From Clostridia bacterium (lineage in GTDB: Bacteria; Bacillota; Clostridia; Oscillospirales; CAG-272): a stretch of DNA of 59,766 nt. The position numbers and the translations under genes are program-made. The notes beneath the pieces are model-generated. The model did not search any database. It saw only the letters and a list, made by a program, of their open reading frames with translations, and was not told where the DNA came from. Below, in pieces: positions 6,905 through 14,307 of this stretch; position 1 is the stretch's first letter; the number at the start of each line of letters is the position of its first letter. The stretch covers positions 1 to 59,766 of the forward strand of contig JAFVUB010000005.1 of NCBI GenBank assembly GCA_017502915.1, given 5' to 3'.

Positions 6905-7258
6905 ATGAACACAGACAAAATTTACGCCGAATCAATTGCAAAGGAGTATGCGCCAAAGGGCAACTCGAAGATCGTGGCGCTTCGCAAGCTTGACGCCAAA
7001 GCAAAAAGACCGGCAACCGTTTTCACCTATACCTTCGGTATAATTTCCACACTTGTTGCAGGAACCGGAATGTGCCTGTCTATGCAGGTCATAGGCGGAA
7101 CCCTGCCGCTGACTCTTCTTGGTATCGTCATTGGAATTATCGGATTTACCTGTACGGGCATCAACTATCCGATATACAAGAAGCTGCTTGAGAGGGGCAA
7201 GAAGAAATACGCTTACGAGATAGTTGAGCTTGCAAGAGAGATAAGCGAAGGAAAATAA
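6905..7258 (+). CDS. Small membrane protein with two helices (117 aa)
   Basis: Residues 1-38 are hydrophilic with YAESIAKEYAPK; two hydrophobic segments at about 40-62 and 68-90 make a helical hairpin; the C-terminus is charged (KKLLERGKKKYAYEIVELAREI). Similar proteins from Clostridia are often loosely labelled dihydropteridine reductase in databases, but I see no nucleotide-binding or catalytic motif, so I do not adopt that name. AAAGGAG precedes the ATG. It is the first gene of a three-gene operon with a TetR regulator 20 bases downstream and another membrane protein, which suggests a regulated membrane function. Confidence 0.75.
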   Translation: MNTDKIYAESIAKEYAPKGNSKIVALRKLDAKAKRPATVFTYTFGIISTLVAGTGMCLSMQVIGGTLPLTLLGIVIGIIGFTCTGINYPIYKKLLERGKKKYAYEIVELAREISEGK

Positions 7259-7278
7259 ATCTTGACGGAGGGCGTCTT

Positions 7279-7875
7279 ATGAACAAGAATGAAAGCAAAT
7301 ATTTTAATACGGCACGAAAAATGGACGAAGCCCTCATAACTCTTCTTGAAAAGAAGGATTTTGCCTATATTACCATCAAGGAGATCTGCGATACGGCGGG
7401 CGTTAATCGCTCCACCTTTTATCTTCATTACGAAAATACCGCCGACCTGTTAAATGAAACCACACGATATATCCTCGACAAGCATTTTTCGTATTATTCT
7501 ATCGATAAGAAGGGTATATACGAGAGATTTGAAAATTGCGAGAAAAAGCAGCTGGTCTTCATAACCGCCGAATATCTGACCCCATATCTGAACTTTATCA
7601 GAGAAAATCAACGTATTTTCAAGGTGGCTATCAAGCAATTCAATTCTATGAACATGGATGAAGTGTATGGCAGAATGTTCACTCAGATATTCAATCCTAT
7701 TCTTGCTCGCTTTGGCGTTCCGGAAAGGGAGAGAGGCTTTGTCATGAAGTTCTATCTGACCGGGGTTTATGCCGTCGTGATGGAGTGGCTTGAAAAGGAT
7801 TGCGCGGAGGATATGAACACCGTTATCAAGGTGATCACCGATTGCGTGCTGGGCGATAGGACTATAAATGGATAG
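7279..7875 (+). CDS. TetR/AcrR family transcriptional regulator
   Basis: 198 residues. The N-terminal helix-turn-helix domain is clear: ALITLLEKKDFAYITIKEIC at about 16-35, then AGVNRSTFYLHYENTADLL at about 37-56, the standard TetR recognition helix. The C-terminal ligand domain (60-198) is diverged, as usual, so the inducer cannot be read. It lies between two small membrane proteins in one operon and overlaps the following gene by 8 bases. Autoregulation through the palindrome at 6821-6840 is inferred from TetR family habits and gene order. Confidence 0.92.
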   Translation: MNKNESKYFNTARKMDEALITLLEKKDFAYITIKEICDTAGVNRSTFYLHYENTADLLNETTRYILDKHFSYYSIDKKGIYERFENCEKKQLVFITAEYLTPYLNFIRENQRIFKVAIKQFNSMNMDEVYGRMFTQIFNPILARFGVPERERGFVMKFYLTGVYAVVMEWLEKDCAEDMNTVIKVITDCVLGDRTING

Positions 7876-8431
7876 AGGGATAAAGATCGCAGCTGTCGGC
7901 TTGGTGTTTAACCTTGCATTCAGCGCATATCATCTTATTTTGGGGATCACGTCGGGGTCATGGTGGCTTTTAACGGTGGGAGTATATTACCTGCTTTTGA
8001 GCTTCGCTCGGTTTTTCGTTCTTCGGGTCAGAACGAGTCCCGAGGTCATTACCAAGCTTACCGGCGTTATGCTGATGATATTGTCGTTACCGCTTTTTGG
8101 AACGGTGGTGCTTTCGGTCGTGCGAGATAGGGGTATCGTTTTTCACGAGATAGTTATGATAGCGATAGCCCTTTACGCCTTTACCAAGATAACTCTTGCC
8201 GCTATCAAGCTTATAAAACTGCGGGGACGAAAGAGCGCAAGAGACAGGGCGCTCAATACCGTTTCGTTTGCGGCCGCTTTGGTGTCGATATTCACGCTGC
8301 AACGCTCGATGCTGGTTTCGTTTGAGGGAATGACTGCGACCGAGATCGTGATAATGAACCTTGTAACCGGGTCTGCCGTTTGCATAGCGGTGTTTTGGCT
8401 TGGCTTAAATCTATTTAGAAGCAAAAAATAA
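7868..8431 (+). CDS. Integral membrane protein, unknown function (187 aa)
   Basis: About five hydrophobic segments are visible (near residues 6-27, 30-48, 62-83, 93-115 and the paired 135-155/161-182), with short charged loops. The family is not recognised. It overlaps the TetR gene by 8 bases (ATGG start at 7868 before the regulator stop at 7875), so its expression is coupled to the regulator. A role as the effector of the TetR circuit is possible. Its last codons, coding SKK, lie inside the stem of the bidirectional terminator, mirrored by the SKK end of the opposing gene. Confidence 0.75.
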   Translation: MDRGIKIAAVGLVFNLAFSAYHLILGITSGSWWLLTVGVYYLLLSFARFFVLRVRTSPEVITKLTGVMLMILSLPLFGTVVLSVVRDRGIVFHEIVMIAIALYAFTKITLAAIKLIKLRGRKSARDRALNTVSFAAALVSIFTLQRSMLVSFEGMTATEIVIMNLVTGSAVCIAVFWLGLNLFRSKK

Positions 8432-8450
8432 CTTAGCGGTTATTTTTTGC
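8421..8450. terminator. Bidirectional terminator containing both stop codons
   Basis: GCAAAAAATAAC (8421-8432) pairs perfectly with GTTATTTTTTGC (8439-8450) around a 6-base loop. The TAA of the plus gene (8429-8431) and of the minus gene (8442-8440) lie within the stem. Confidence 0.85.
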
Positions 8451-8820
8451 TTTTTCGCGCACGCTTCGGCGGCAGTATAAGTCCCGACGTTGGGTCGAAA
8501 ACGACTGTTTCATTGTGACTCAAGCGAGTTTTTGGCGTTTTTAGCGAGGCGCTTATCGAAATTTGAGTGTCCGACAAAAGAGTGATATCAAGCTCGTAAA
8601 ACGAACGATGATGAAAGCGTCGCTTGGGGTCGGGATCGGCTGAAAAATCGGCGCACAGAGCGTCAAAAAGTGTGCTTTTACACCAGCTTTCGACTCTTTG
8701 CTTAAGCTCTGACAAAAAGACGTTTATCGATTCGTGAGACGTCGCGGGCAGGCGCAGGGTAATACAGAGCAAAGGCGCTCCGTCAAACAGCAGCTTTTCG
8801 GAATACGTTTCGGTCGGCAT
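8440..8820 (-). CDS. Hypothetical soluble protein (126 aa)
   Basis: A 126-residue protein without signal or membrane segment. It shows an N-terminal strand-rich part, a central KRRFHHRSFYELDITLL stretch reminiscent of the secreted DUF3298-like sporulation proteins, and a very basic end (PPKRARKSKK). The resemblance is weak and I do not assign a family. GGGGG-rich ribosome binding site precedes the ATG at 8820, and TATAAT on the minus strand near 8846 may serve it. It is monocistronic and convergent with the TetR operon. Confidence 0.65.
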   Translation of the reverse strand: MPTETYSEKLLFDGAPLLCITLRLPATSHESINVFLSELKQRVESWCKSTLFDALCADFSADPDPKRRFHHRSFYELDITLLSDTQISISASLKTPKTRLSHNETVVFDPTSGLILPPKRARKSKK

Positions 8821-8890
8821 AACAACCCCCTCGTTTTTATTTTTATTATATAACGAAGAAGTAATGTGTTATGACTGTTACAATTTTTTG

Positions 8891-8919
8891 TTGACAAAAT
8901 AGCAGAAAAGTGATAAAAT
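8891..8919 (+). promoter_or_regulatory. Promoter of the 116-residue lipoprotein
   Basis: TTGACA (8891-8896), 17 bp, TAAAAT (8914-8919), 32 bases before the ATG. Confidence 0.85.
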
Positions 8920-8950
8920 ATAGTAAACTAAATTTTTGGAGGTTTAAGTT

Positions 8951-9301
8951 ATGAGAAAAACAGTTAAGATCGTTAGTATGATTTTGGTAGTCGTTCTTTT
9001 GGGTGCGCTACTTGCATCCTGCACGAACGTATCTCAGGCTTATGCTGATAAGATCAACGATGCCGCAGAGAAGAAAGAGTACATTACATACGATCAGGTT
9101 CTTGAGGACCTTGGAGAGAACGCGATCGACGTTACCTTCCTGAAGAGCGGCGTTATTATTGCCGTAGATGGCTGCAAGACTCTTGAGGATCTTGAGGATA
9201 AGCTTGAAGCCGGAGAAACCGTAAAGGGTATCGTCGTTACAGTTGCTGCCGGTAAAGCCACGGCTGCTATCTACAAGGAAATCTCTGAAGAAGATTTTTA
9301 A
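8951..9301 (+). CDS. Small lipoprotein, unknown function (116 aa)
   Basis: Signal peptide with lipobox LLASC (Cys24) shows that it is exported and lipid-anchored. The mature part (about 90 residues) alternates acidic helices (DKINDAAEKKEYITYDQVLEDLG, split by Tyr residues) with two short strands (DVTFLKSGVIIAVDG and KGIVVTVAAGKATAAIY). No catalytic motif is visible and the family is not recognised. TGGAGG precedes the ATG and the promoter is strong, so it may be well expressed. It is alone in its transcript, ending in a very long palindromic terminator shared with mscL. Confidence 0.75.
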   Translation: MRKTVKIVSMILVVVLLGALLASCTNVSQAYADKINDAAEKKEYITYDQVLEDLGENAIDVTFLKSGVIIAVDGCKTLEDLEDKLEAGETVKGIVVTVAAGKATAAIYKEISEEDF

Positions 9302-9351
9302 TAAGCAATAAAAAAGCAACCGCCGCGGCGGTTGCTTTTTTATTGCTTATT
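9300..9351. terminator. 52-bp perfect palindrome, bidirectional terminator
   Basis: Positions 9300-9325 and 9326-9351 are exact reverse complements, so there is no loop beyond the hairpin turn. A-runs and T-runs flank the GC core AACCGCC/GGCGGTT on both strands. It ends the lipoprotein transcript and the mscL transcript, whose stop codons both fall in the arms. Confidence 0.9.
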
Positions 9352-9925
9352 TATTCTTCATTATCTGGCAGAGCTCGGCGAGAAGCTTTTCCTGGTTGAG
9401 CAGGCTTTCTTCAAGCTGGTTCTGTCTTGCGGCGAGAGCGGCTGCCTTTTCGGCGGCGGCTGCCTTTTCGGCGTCTGCCTTTGCCTTATCTGCGGCTGCC
9501 TTTTCCTCAGCTTCTGCGATCTCCTTGGCGTTCAGGCGCTCTTTGATTTTGATTATCACGCGAAGAACGATGAAGATGCAAAGTGCGACGATCAGAAAGT
9601 CGATAATGGTCTGCAACCAGGTTCCCCAAAGAATAGATATCTCAGCGATATCCTCGGTGGCAACGGCTGCCTTTCCGGTGAAGCGGTCGAGGTAAAGCTC
9701 GCCTGCCGTAACAGCCGGCTGGATAACCGTCTTGAGGTCGTCAAGTCCGCCCTTCTGCAAAAAGATTGCAACAAAGGGGTTGATTATGTAGTTGACGAGA
9801 CCGGTTACGATCTTACCGAACGCGCCGCCGATAACGACACCGACAGCCATGTCGATAATGTTACCCTTGGCAACGAATTTTTTGAAGTCGGAAATAAATC
9901 CGCTTTTTTTCTTGCTTTTAGCCAT
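9347..9925 (-). CDS. mscL: Large-conductance mechanosensitive channel MscL
   Basis: MscL forms a homopentameric inner-membrane channel that opens under tension to release solutes. The family signature is complete: FKKFVAKGNIIDMAVGVVIG at residues 14-33 with the first helix, and the second helix at about 105-127 (WLQTIIDFLIVALCIFIVLR region). The protein has 192 residues, compared with about 135-150 normally; the extra part is a C-terminal Ala/Glu/Lys coiled-coil tract (about 130-185) that lengthens the cytoplasmic bundle. GGAG precedes the ATG. It sits 36 bases after recR on the same strand and could share its transcript. Confidence 0.95.
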   Translation of the reverse strand: MAKSKKKSGFISDFKKFVAKGNIIDMAVGVVIGGAFGKIVTGLVNYIINPFVAIFLQKGGLDDLKTVIQPAVTAGELYLDRFTGKAAVATEDIAEISILWGTWLQTIIDFLIVALCIFIVLRVIIKIKERLNAKEIAEAEEKAAADKAKADAEKAAAAEKAAALAARQNQLEESLLNQEKLLAELCQIMKNK

Positions 9926-9961
9926 GATGTACTCCTAAATTTTATTTTATTTAATGGTTTT

Positions 9962-10561
9962 TTAGAAATCTCGGCGTCCTTCAAGGGCGCGGAAGAGAGT
10001 TACCTCGTCGGCATACTCGAGATCACCACCGACCGGCATACCGTAAGCCAGGCGCGATACCTTGACACCGAGAGGCTTGACCAGCCTTGCAATATACATA
10101 GCGGTCGCCTCACCTTCAACGGTGGGATTGGTTGCAACGATAAGCTCGCGAACGTTACCATCACCGATCCTTTCGAGCAGCTCGCGGATATAAAGCTTGT
10201 CGGGCGTGACTCCGTTGACCGGCGAGATCTCGCCGTGCAGAACGTGATAAACTCCGTGGAACTCGCGAACCTTTTCAAAGGACACGACGTCCTTCGGATC
10301 CTCAACGACACAGATAACTCCCTCGTCGCGCGTGGGATCGGAGCAGATCGAGCACTTTTCCCGGTCGGTCAGGTTCTTGCAAACGGGGCAGAGGTGTATC
10401 TTTGCCTTTGCATCGGTGATAGCGTTCGCAAAAGCGGCAACGTTTTCCTCCGAAAGCTCAAGAACGGCGTACGCCATTCGCATTGCCGATTTTCGTCCGA
10501 CGCCGGGAAGGCGACCGAACTGCTCGGCAAGTCTTTGCAAGGATTCGATATATTCAGCCAT
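9962..10561 (-). CDS. recR: Recombination mediator RecR
   Basis: RecR (199 residues, normal length) works with RecO/RecF to load RecA on gapped DNA. Visible parts are the helix-hairpin-helix (RLPGVGRKSAMRMA, 17-30), the four-Cys zinc finger (Cys58, 61, 70, 73 in CPVCKNLTDREKCSIC), the Toprim domain (VICVVEDPKDV at about 81-91 onward) and the C-terminal Walker-like EVTLFRALEGR. It starts two bases after the ybaB stop, in the standard dnaX-ybaB-recR operon. Confidence 0.97.
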   Translation of the reverse strand: MAEYIESLQRLAEQFGRLPGVGRKSAMRMAYAVLELSEENVAAFANAITDAKAKIHLCPVCKNLTDREKCSICSDPTRDEGVICVVEDPKDVVSFEKVREFHGVYHVLHGEISPVNGVTPDKLYIRELLERIGDGNVRELIVATNPTVEGEATAMYIARLVKPLGVKVSRLAYGMPVGGDLEYADEVTLFRALEGRRDF

Positions 10562-10563
10562 TA

Positions 10564-10920
10564 TCAGAACATACCGGGCAGACCGAGACCGCCCATGCTT
10601 CCGGTGACCTTAGACATTTCGGAGGCGTTGGTGTCGTCAACCCGCTTGATACCCTCGTTGACAGCCGCCGTGATTATGTCGGCGAGCGTTTCAACGTCGT
10701 CGGGATCAACGATGTCGGGCGAGATGTCTATCGAAAGGACCTCGCGCTTACCGTTTATCTTCAGCTTGACCATGCCTCCGCCGGCAGAAATATCGTACTC
10801 TCTTTCGTCGAGATCTGCCTGAAGAGCCTCCATGTCCTCCTGCATCTTCTGTGCTTGGCGGATCATAGCACTCATGTTTTGCGGGCCGCCGCCAATACCC
10901 TTCGGAATATTTGCTCTCAT
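10564..10920 (-). CDS. YbaB/EbfC family nucleoid-associated protein
   Basis: 118 residues. The N-terminus is Gly/Asn/Met-rich, and the core helix MIRQAQKMQEDMEALQADL is at about 19-37, followed by the AGGGMVKLKINGKREVLSIDISP strand set typical of YbaB. Such proteins are dimeric DNA-binding factors whose role with RecR and DnaX is not fully settled. It lies between dnaX and recR with 2-20 base gaps, the conserved order in Bacillota. Confidence 0.95.
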   Translation of the reverse strand: MRANIPKGIGGGPQNMSAMIRQAQKMQEDMEALQADLDEREYDISAGGGMVKLKINGKREVLSIDISPDIVDPDDVETLADIITAAVNEGIKRVDDTNASEMSKVTGSMGGLGLPGMF

Positions 10921-10939
10921 TTTAGTTTGATCCTTTCAA

Positions 10940-12556
10940 TTAAAAATTGTCTAAAAGCTCGTCAAAAACCGTGTCGCTCTCTCCCTTGTCTTCAATAAAT
11001 TCGAAGCTTACCGGGACTCGCTTGCCGGTCTGCTGAGCGATCAGCTCGGCGATGCGGTTCTTGATGTCGGGAGTGTTTGCCCGTTCGAGCATAAAATTAT
11101 TGTCAAAGACGACGACGCAAGCGTCGTTTTCGTCATAAAACGCCTTGGTTCCGTTCAGATCGATCCAAGCGACCATATCGAGGACCGACAGATCGTCCAG
11201 AACCTCTGCCCAGCAACGCAGAGGGCGTAGAACGCGCTTACCTCCGGAGTTACCGACCGCCGCTACAGGCGCGGGGGAGGGAGCTTCTTTTTTTGCCTCG
11301 ATTGTTGGCTGTGTGACCTTGACCTCGGGCTTGCGGGGCTTGTCTTCTGCCTTTTTCTTCTCGGGTGCGCTCGTTGCGGGACTCTCGACCTTTATTACCT
11401 CGACCGCTCCGCTCGACAGACGCTCCTCAAGCTTTGAGATGCGGGAGAGCAGGGAGTCGTTACCACTGTTCAGACGCTCGTCGCACATACGAAGAAGGGT
11501 CAGCTCGGCGGTCATTCGTGCCGTCGATGCCGAACGGTTCATTTTTATCAGCGCATCGTCGAGCAGACGGCAGTGCCACAAAAGCGTTTCTCTCGTAAAA
11601 TACGATGCAATGTCAGACAGTGCCGACGTTTCGCTATCGGTCAAGTCAAGATACCTTGCCGCCTCGGGTGTGGTCTTGAATATCAGCATATCTCGCCAGA
11701 AGGAGAGCATATCCTCCCAAAAAACGGTCATGCTTTTTGAAGAACGAACAAGCTCTGCGATCTCGTCAAAGATAGTGTCGTAGTCCTTGTGAGCAACGGC
11801 GGATGCCACGCAAGCGGTGCGCTCACGACCGGTGCTACCGACCGTTTCGTTGACAAGCTCGGCAGTTATCTCTTGGTCTCCGCCCGAGCAAAGCTCAAGC
11901 AGACTGATGGCGTCTCTCATTCCGCCCTGAGACAGTCGCGCGATGAGATGAGAGGCATCGGGCGTGAGCTTTATGCCTTCCTCGCGAGCGATAAGCTCAA
12001 TGCGAGCCGAGAGCCTTTCACTTGAGATGCGCTTGAACTCGAAGCGCTGACAACGCGAAACGATGGTTGCGGGCAGCTTATGCTGCTCGGTGGTTGCAAG
12101 AATGAATATAACGTAGGACGGCGGCTCCTCAAGTGTTTTGAGCAGGGCATTGAAGGCGCTGGTCGAAAGCATATGAACCTCGTCCACGACGTATACTCTG
12201 TATTTCAGCAAGGAGGGCGCGAAGGCGACCTCGTCGCGAATATCGCGGATATTATCAACGCCGTTGTTTGACGCGGCGTCCATTTCAAGAACGTCGGTGG
12301 CGCTTCCCGATTCAATGGCAAGGCAGGAAGGGCAGACCCCGCAGGGCTCGCCGTTCTTCGGGCTCTCACAGTTGACTGCCTTGGCAAGAATTTTCGCGCA
12401 GGTCGTTTTACCGACGCCGCGCGAGCCACAAAAGAGGTAAGCATGACTCAGCTTGGCGTGCTCCACCTCGTATTTGAGAACAGAGGTGATGTGCTCCTGC
12501 CCGTAAACATCGTCAAACACGCGAGGACGCCATTTGCGATATAATGCCTGATGCAT
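10940..12556 (-). CDS. dnaX: DNA polymerase III gamma/tau subunit
   Basis: 538 residues. The clamp-loader AAA+ domain has Walker A GSRGVGKT (44-51), a zinc-binding Cys cluster (63, 72, 75, 78), Walker B VVDEVH (123-128) and the sensor region TTEQHKLPATIVSRCQRF. The collar domain follows, then a Lys/Pro/Glu-rich linker (about 385-430) and a C-terminal tau-type domain for polymerase contact. GGAGG lies before the ATG. The SRP RNA gene lies immediately upstream on the same strand, the standard Bacillota arrangement. I saw no obvious A-run frameshift signal for making gamma. Confidence 0.96.
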   Translation of the reverse strand: MHQALYRKWRPRVFDDVYGQEHITSVLKYEVEHAKLSHAYLFCGSRGVGKTTCAKILAKAVNCESPKNGEPCGVCPSCLAIESGSATDVLEMDAASNNGVDNIRDIRDEVAFAPSLLKYRVYVVDEVHMLSTSAFNALLKTLEEPPSYVIFILATTEQHKLPATIVSRCQRFEFKRISSERLSARIELIAREEGIKLTPDASHLIARLSQGGMRDAISLLELCSGGDQEITAELVNETVGSTGRERTACVASAVAHKDYDTIFDEIAELVRSSKSMTVFWEDMLSFWRDMLIFKTTPEAARYLDLTDSETSALSDIASYFTRETLLWHCRLLDDALIKMNRSASTARMTAELTLLRMCDERLNSGNDSLLSRISKLEERLSSGAVEVIKVESPATSAPEKKKAEDKPRKPEVKVTQPTIEAKKEAPSPAPVAAVGNSGGKRVLRPLRCWAEVLDDLSVLDMVAWIDLNGTKAFYDENDACVVVFDNNFMLERANTPDIKNRIAELIAQQTGKRVPVSFEFIEDKGESDTVFDELLDNF

Positions 12557-12589
12557 AAAAACCTCCGTTAAGTCTTTTGATCTGAAATA

Positions 12590-12861
12590 AGACCATACAC
12601 CAAAAGATCGAACTGCGTTCCTGCGTGAATTCCGTACTCTTCACTCGAGGCAGGCACCCCCACGGCACACCGCGTATGCCGCTTAATGCTGCTCGGTTCC
12701 CCGCCTGACATGGTTCACGGCGCGCGATTGCGCGGGACCCACCCGTCAACGTGTCGAAATACGGCTCGGTCACAGAAATTTTGCCCTCAAAAATGGAATT
12801 AACCCCTGCTATAGCGGTTTTCAGGTACAAGGAGCCGCTACTTCCCCGGTTAGTATGGTCT
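12590..12861 (-). ncRNA. ffs: Large signal recognition particle RNA
   Basis: The 4.5S-like apical core is present on the minus strand: GAACCATGTCAGG, then GGGGAACCGAGCAGCATTAAG, the GTCAGG...GGAA...AGCAGC signature of domain IV where Ffh binds. The ends pair: AGACCATAC at the 5-prime end (12861-12853) with GTATGGTCT at the 3-prime end (12598-12590). The length of about 272 nt matches the large Bacillus-type scRNA, which includes an Alu-type domain. It lies between its own strong promoter and dnaX. Ends are set from the pairing, so a few bases of uncertainty remain. Confidence 0.93.
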
Positions 12862-12869
12862 CAAGTTAT

Positions 12870-12898
12870 ATTATAACAGATTTCTGCCGATTTTGCAA
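12870..12898 (-). promoter_or_regulatory. Promoter of the SRP RNA
   Basis: On the minus strand TTGCAA (12898-12893), 17 bp, TATAAT (12875-12870), which places the transcription start near the inferred RNA 5-prime end at about 12862. Confidence 0.88.
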
Positions 12899-12930
12899 GT
12901 GTTAGCGTTGATTTTTTAATTATAAAGACG

Positions 12931-12966
12931 CAAAAAAAGCGGTCTGCCGCAAAGGCAGACCGCTGA
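12931..12966 (-). terminator. Terminator of the MsmK-type ATPase gene
   Basis: Stem of 11 bp (12938-12948 with 12954-12964), followed on the minus strand by a run of seven T. Confidence 0.9.
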
Positions 12967-12975
12967 AGATTCAAA

Positions 12976-14088
12976 TTAGTGGCAGATGCAACGCTCGGTG
13001 TCCTTATCGAAGATATGCATACGCGAGATATCAAGAGCGATCTTGATGTCGTCGCCGGCACGGCTGGTCGAACGGGGATTGACGCGGGCGATAAGAGCAG
13101 TTTCACCGACGGTGAGATACAGGAAGATCTCAGATCCCATAAGCTCGGTAACGTCAACGTGAGCATCAATGGTGCTCTCGGTGAAGGTAGCAAGGTGCAT
13201 GGGCTCATCGTGAAGAGCCTCGGGACGGAGACCGATGATGACTTCCTTACCGATGTACTCCTGAAGAGCCTCGTTGTTAGCCTTCTCGGCGGGCAGCTTG
13301 ATCGAGTTGCCCTCGAAGTTGACGTAAACGTCGTCGCCCTTCTTCTCGAGCTCGGCGTTGATGAAGTTCATCTGAGGAGTTCCGATAAATCCGGCAACGA
13401 AGAGGTTGCAGGGAGCATCGTAAAGGGTCTGAGGAGTATCGACCTGCTGGATAAGACCGTCCTTCATAACGACGATACGGGTTGCCATCGTCATAGCCTC
13501 GGTCTGGTCGTGGGTAACGTAAATGAAGGTGGTTCCAACTCTGTTGTGAAGCTTGGTAAGCTCGGTTCTCATCGAAGCACGGAGCTTAGCGTCGAGGTTG
13601 GAAAGCGGCTCGTCAAGAAGGAAGACCATGGGGTTACGAACGATAGCACGACCCAGAGCAACACGCTGCTTCTGTCCTCCCGAAAGGGCCTTCGGCTTTC
13701 TGTCGAGCAGGTGCGAGATATCAAGTATTCTTCCTGCCTCTTCAACGCGTCTCTTGATCTCTTCCTTCGGAGTCTTGCTGAGCTTGAGTCCGAATGCCAT
13801 GTTCTCAAAAACGGTCATGTGAGGATACAGAGCGTAGTTCTGGAAAACCATCGCTATCTTTCTATCCTTAGGAGCAACGTCGTTTACGAGTCTGTCACCA
13901 ATGAAAAGCTCACCCTCGGTGATCTCTTCAAGGCCTGCGACCATTCGCAGAGTGGTGGTCTTGCCGCAACCCGAAGGTCCGACGAGAACGAGAAACTCCT
14001 TGTCCTTGATCTCAAGGTTAAAGTCCGAAACAGCGGTAACGCCGCCGGGATATTTCTTATAAATGTGCTTAAGTGATACGCTTGCCAT
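12976..14088 (-). CDS. Sugar ABC transporter ATP-binding protein, MsmK/UgpC type
   Basis: 370 residues, the length of CUT1 carbohydrate ATPases. Walker A GPSGCGKT, signature LSGGQKQR, Walker B FLLDEP and the switch His (YVTHDQTEA) are all visible in the first 230 residues. The C-terminal part carries the two-lobed TOBE regulatory domain (from about 240). The start at 14088 is chosen for AGGAGG eight bases upstream and because MASVSLKHIYKKYPGG is the usual N-terminus. No permease or binding protein is adjacent, so it is probably the shared ATPase that powers several sugar importers, as MsmK does in other Bacillota. Confidence 0.94.
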   Translation of the reverse strand: MASVSLKHIYKKYPGGVTAVSDFNLEIKDKEFLVLVGPSGCGKTTTLRMVAGLEEITEGELFIGDRLVNDVAPKDRKIAMVFQNYALYPHMTVFENMAFGLKLSKTPKEEIKRRVEEAGRILDISHLLDRKPKALSGGQKQRVALGRAIVRNPMVFLLDEPLSNLDAKLRASMRTELTKLHNRVGTTFIYVTHDQTEAMTMATRIVVMKDGLIQQVDTPQTLYDAPCNLFVAGFIGTPQMNFINAELEKKGDDVYVNFEGNSIKLPAEKANNEALQEYIGKEVIIGLRPEALHDEPMHLATFTESTIDAHVDVTELMGSEIFLYLTVGETALIARVNPRSTSRAGDDIKIALDISRMHIFDKDTERCICH

Positions 14089-14176
14089 TGATAATCCTCC
14101 TCGCAAGCCGACACTAACTCTCGATCGAGCCGATGCCGGAATTCATGTGTTAGCTAAAAAAATAGTGACTTTTTGC

Positions 14177-14205
14177 TTTATATATTGTACCATATTTTCG
14201 GTCAA
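14177..14205 (-). promoter_or_regulatory. Promoter of the MsmK-type ATPase gene
   Basis: Minus strand TTGACC (14205-14200), 17 bp, TATAAA (14182-14177), with a leader of about 85 bases before the ATG. Confidence 0.7.
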
Positions 14206-14307
14206 AATGGAAGACTCTATTTCCTCCAAAATTTCACCACGTGCCTTGTGCAACCTGCACAACTAAATTCAAGAAGCACTGCATTGAAGGTGGGTTTTGG
14301 CCTTAAA

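Noticed and set aside
9332..10822. 496-codon open frame on the plus strand opposite mscL, recR and ybaB
   Set aside because: It runs against three well-recognised genes, has low-complexity Cys/Leu-rich translation and no family features. Codon usage on the true strand keeps the opposite frame free of stops.
12979..14076. 365-codon frame opposite the MsmK-type ATPase
   Set aside because: Shadow of a certain gene; translation shows no domain.
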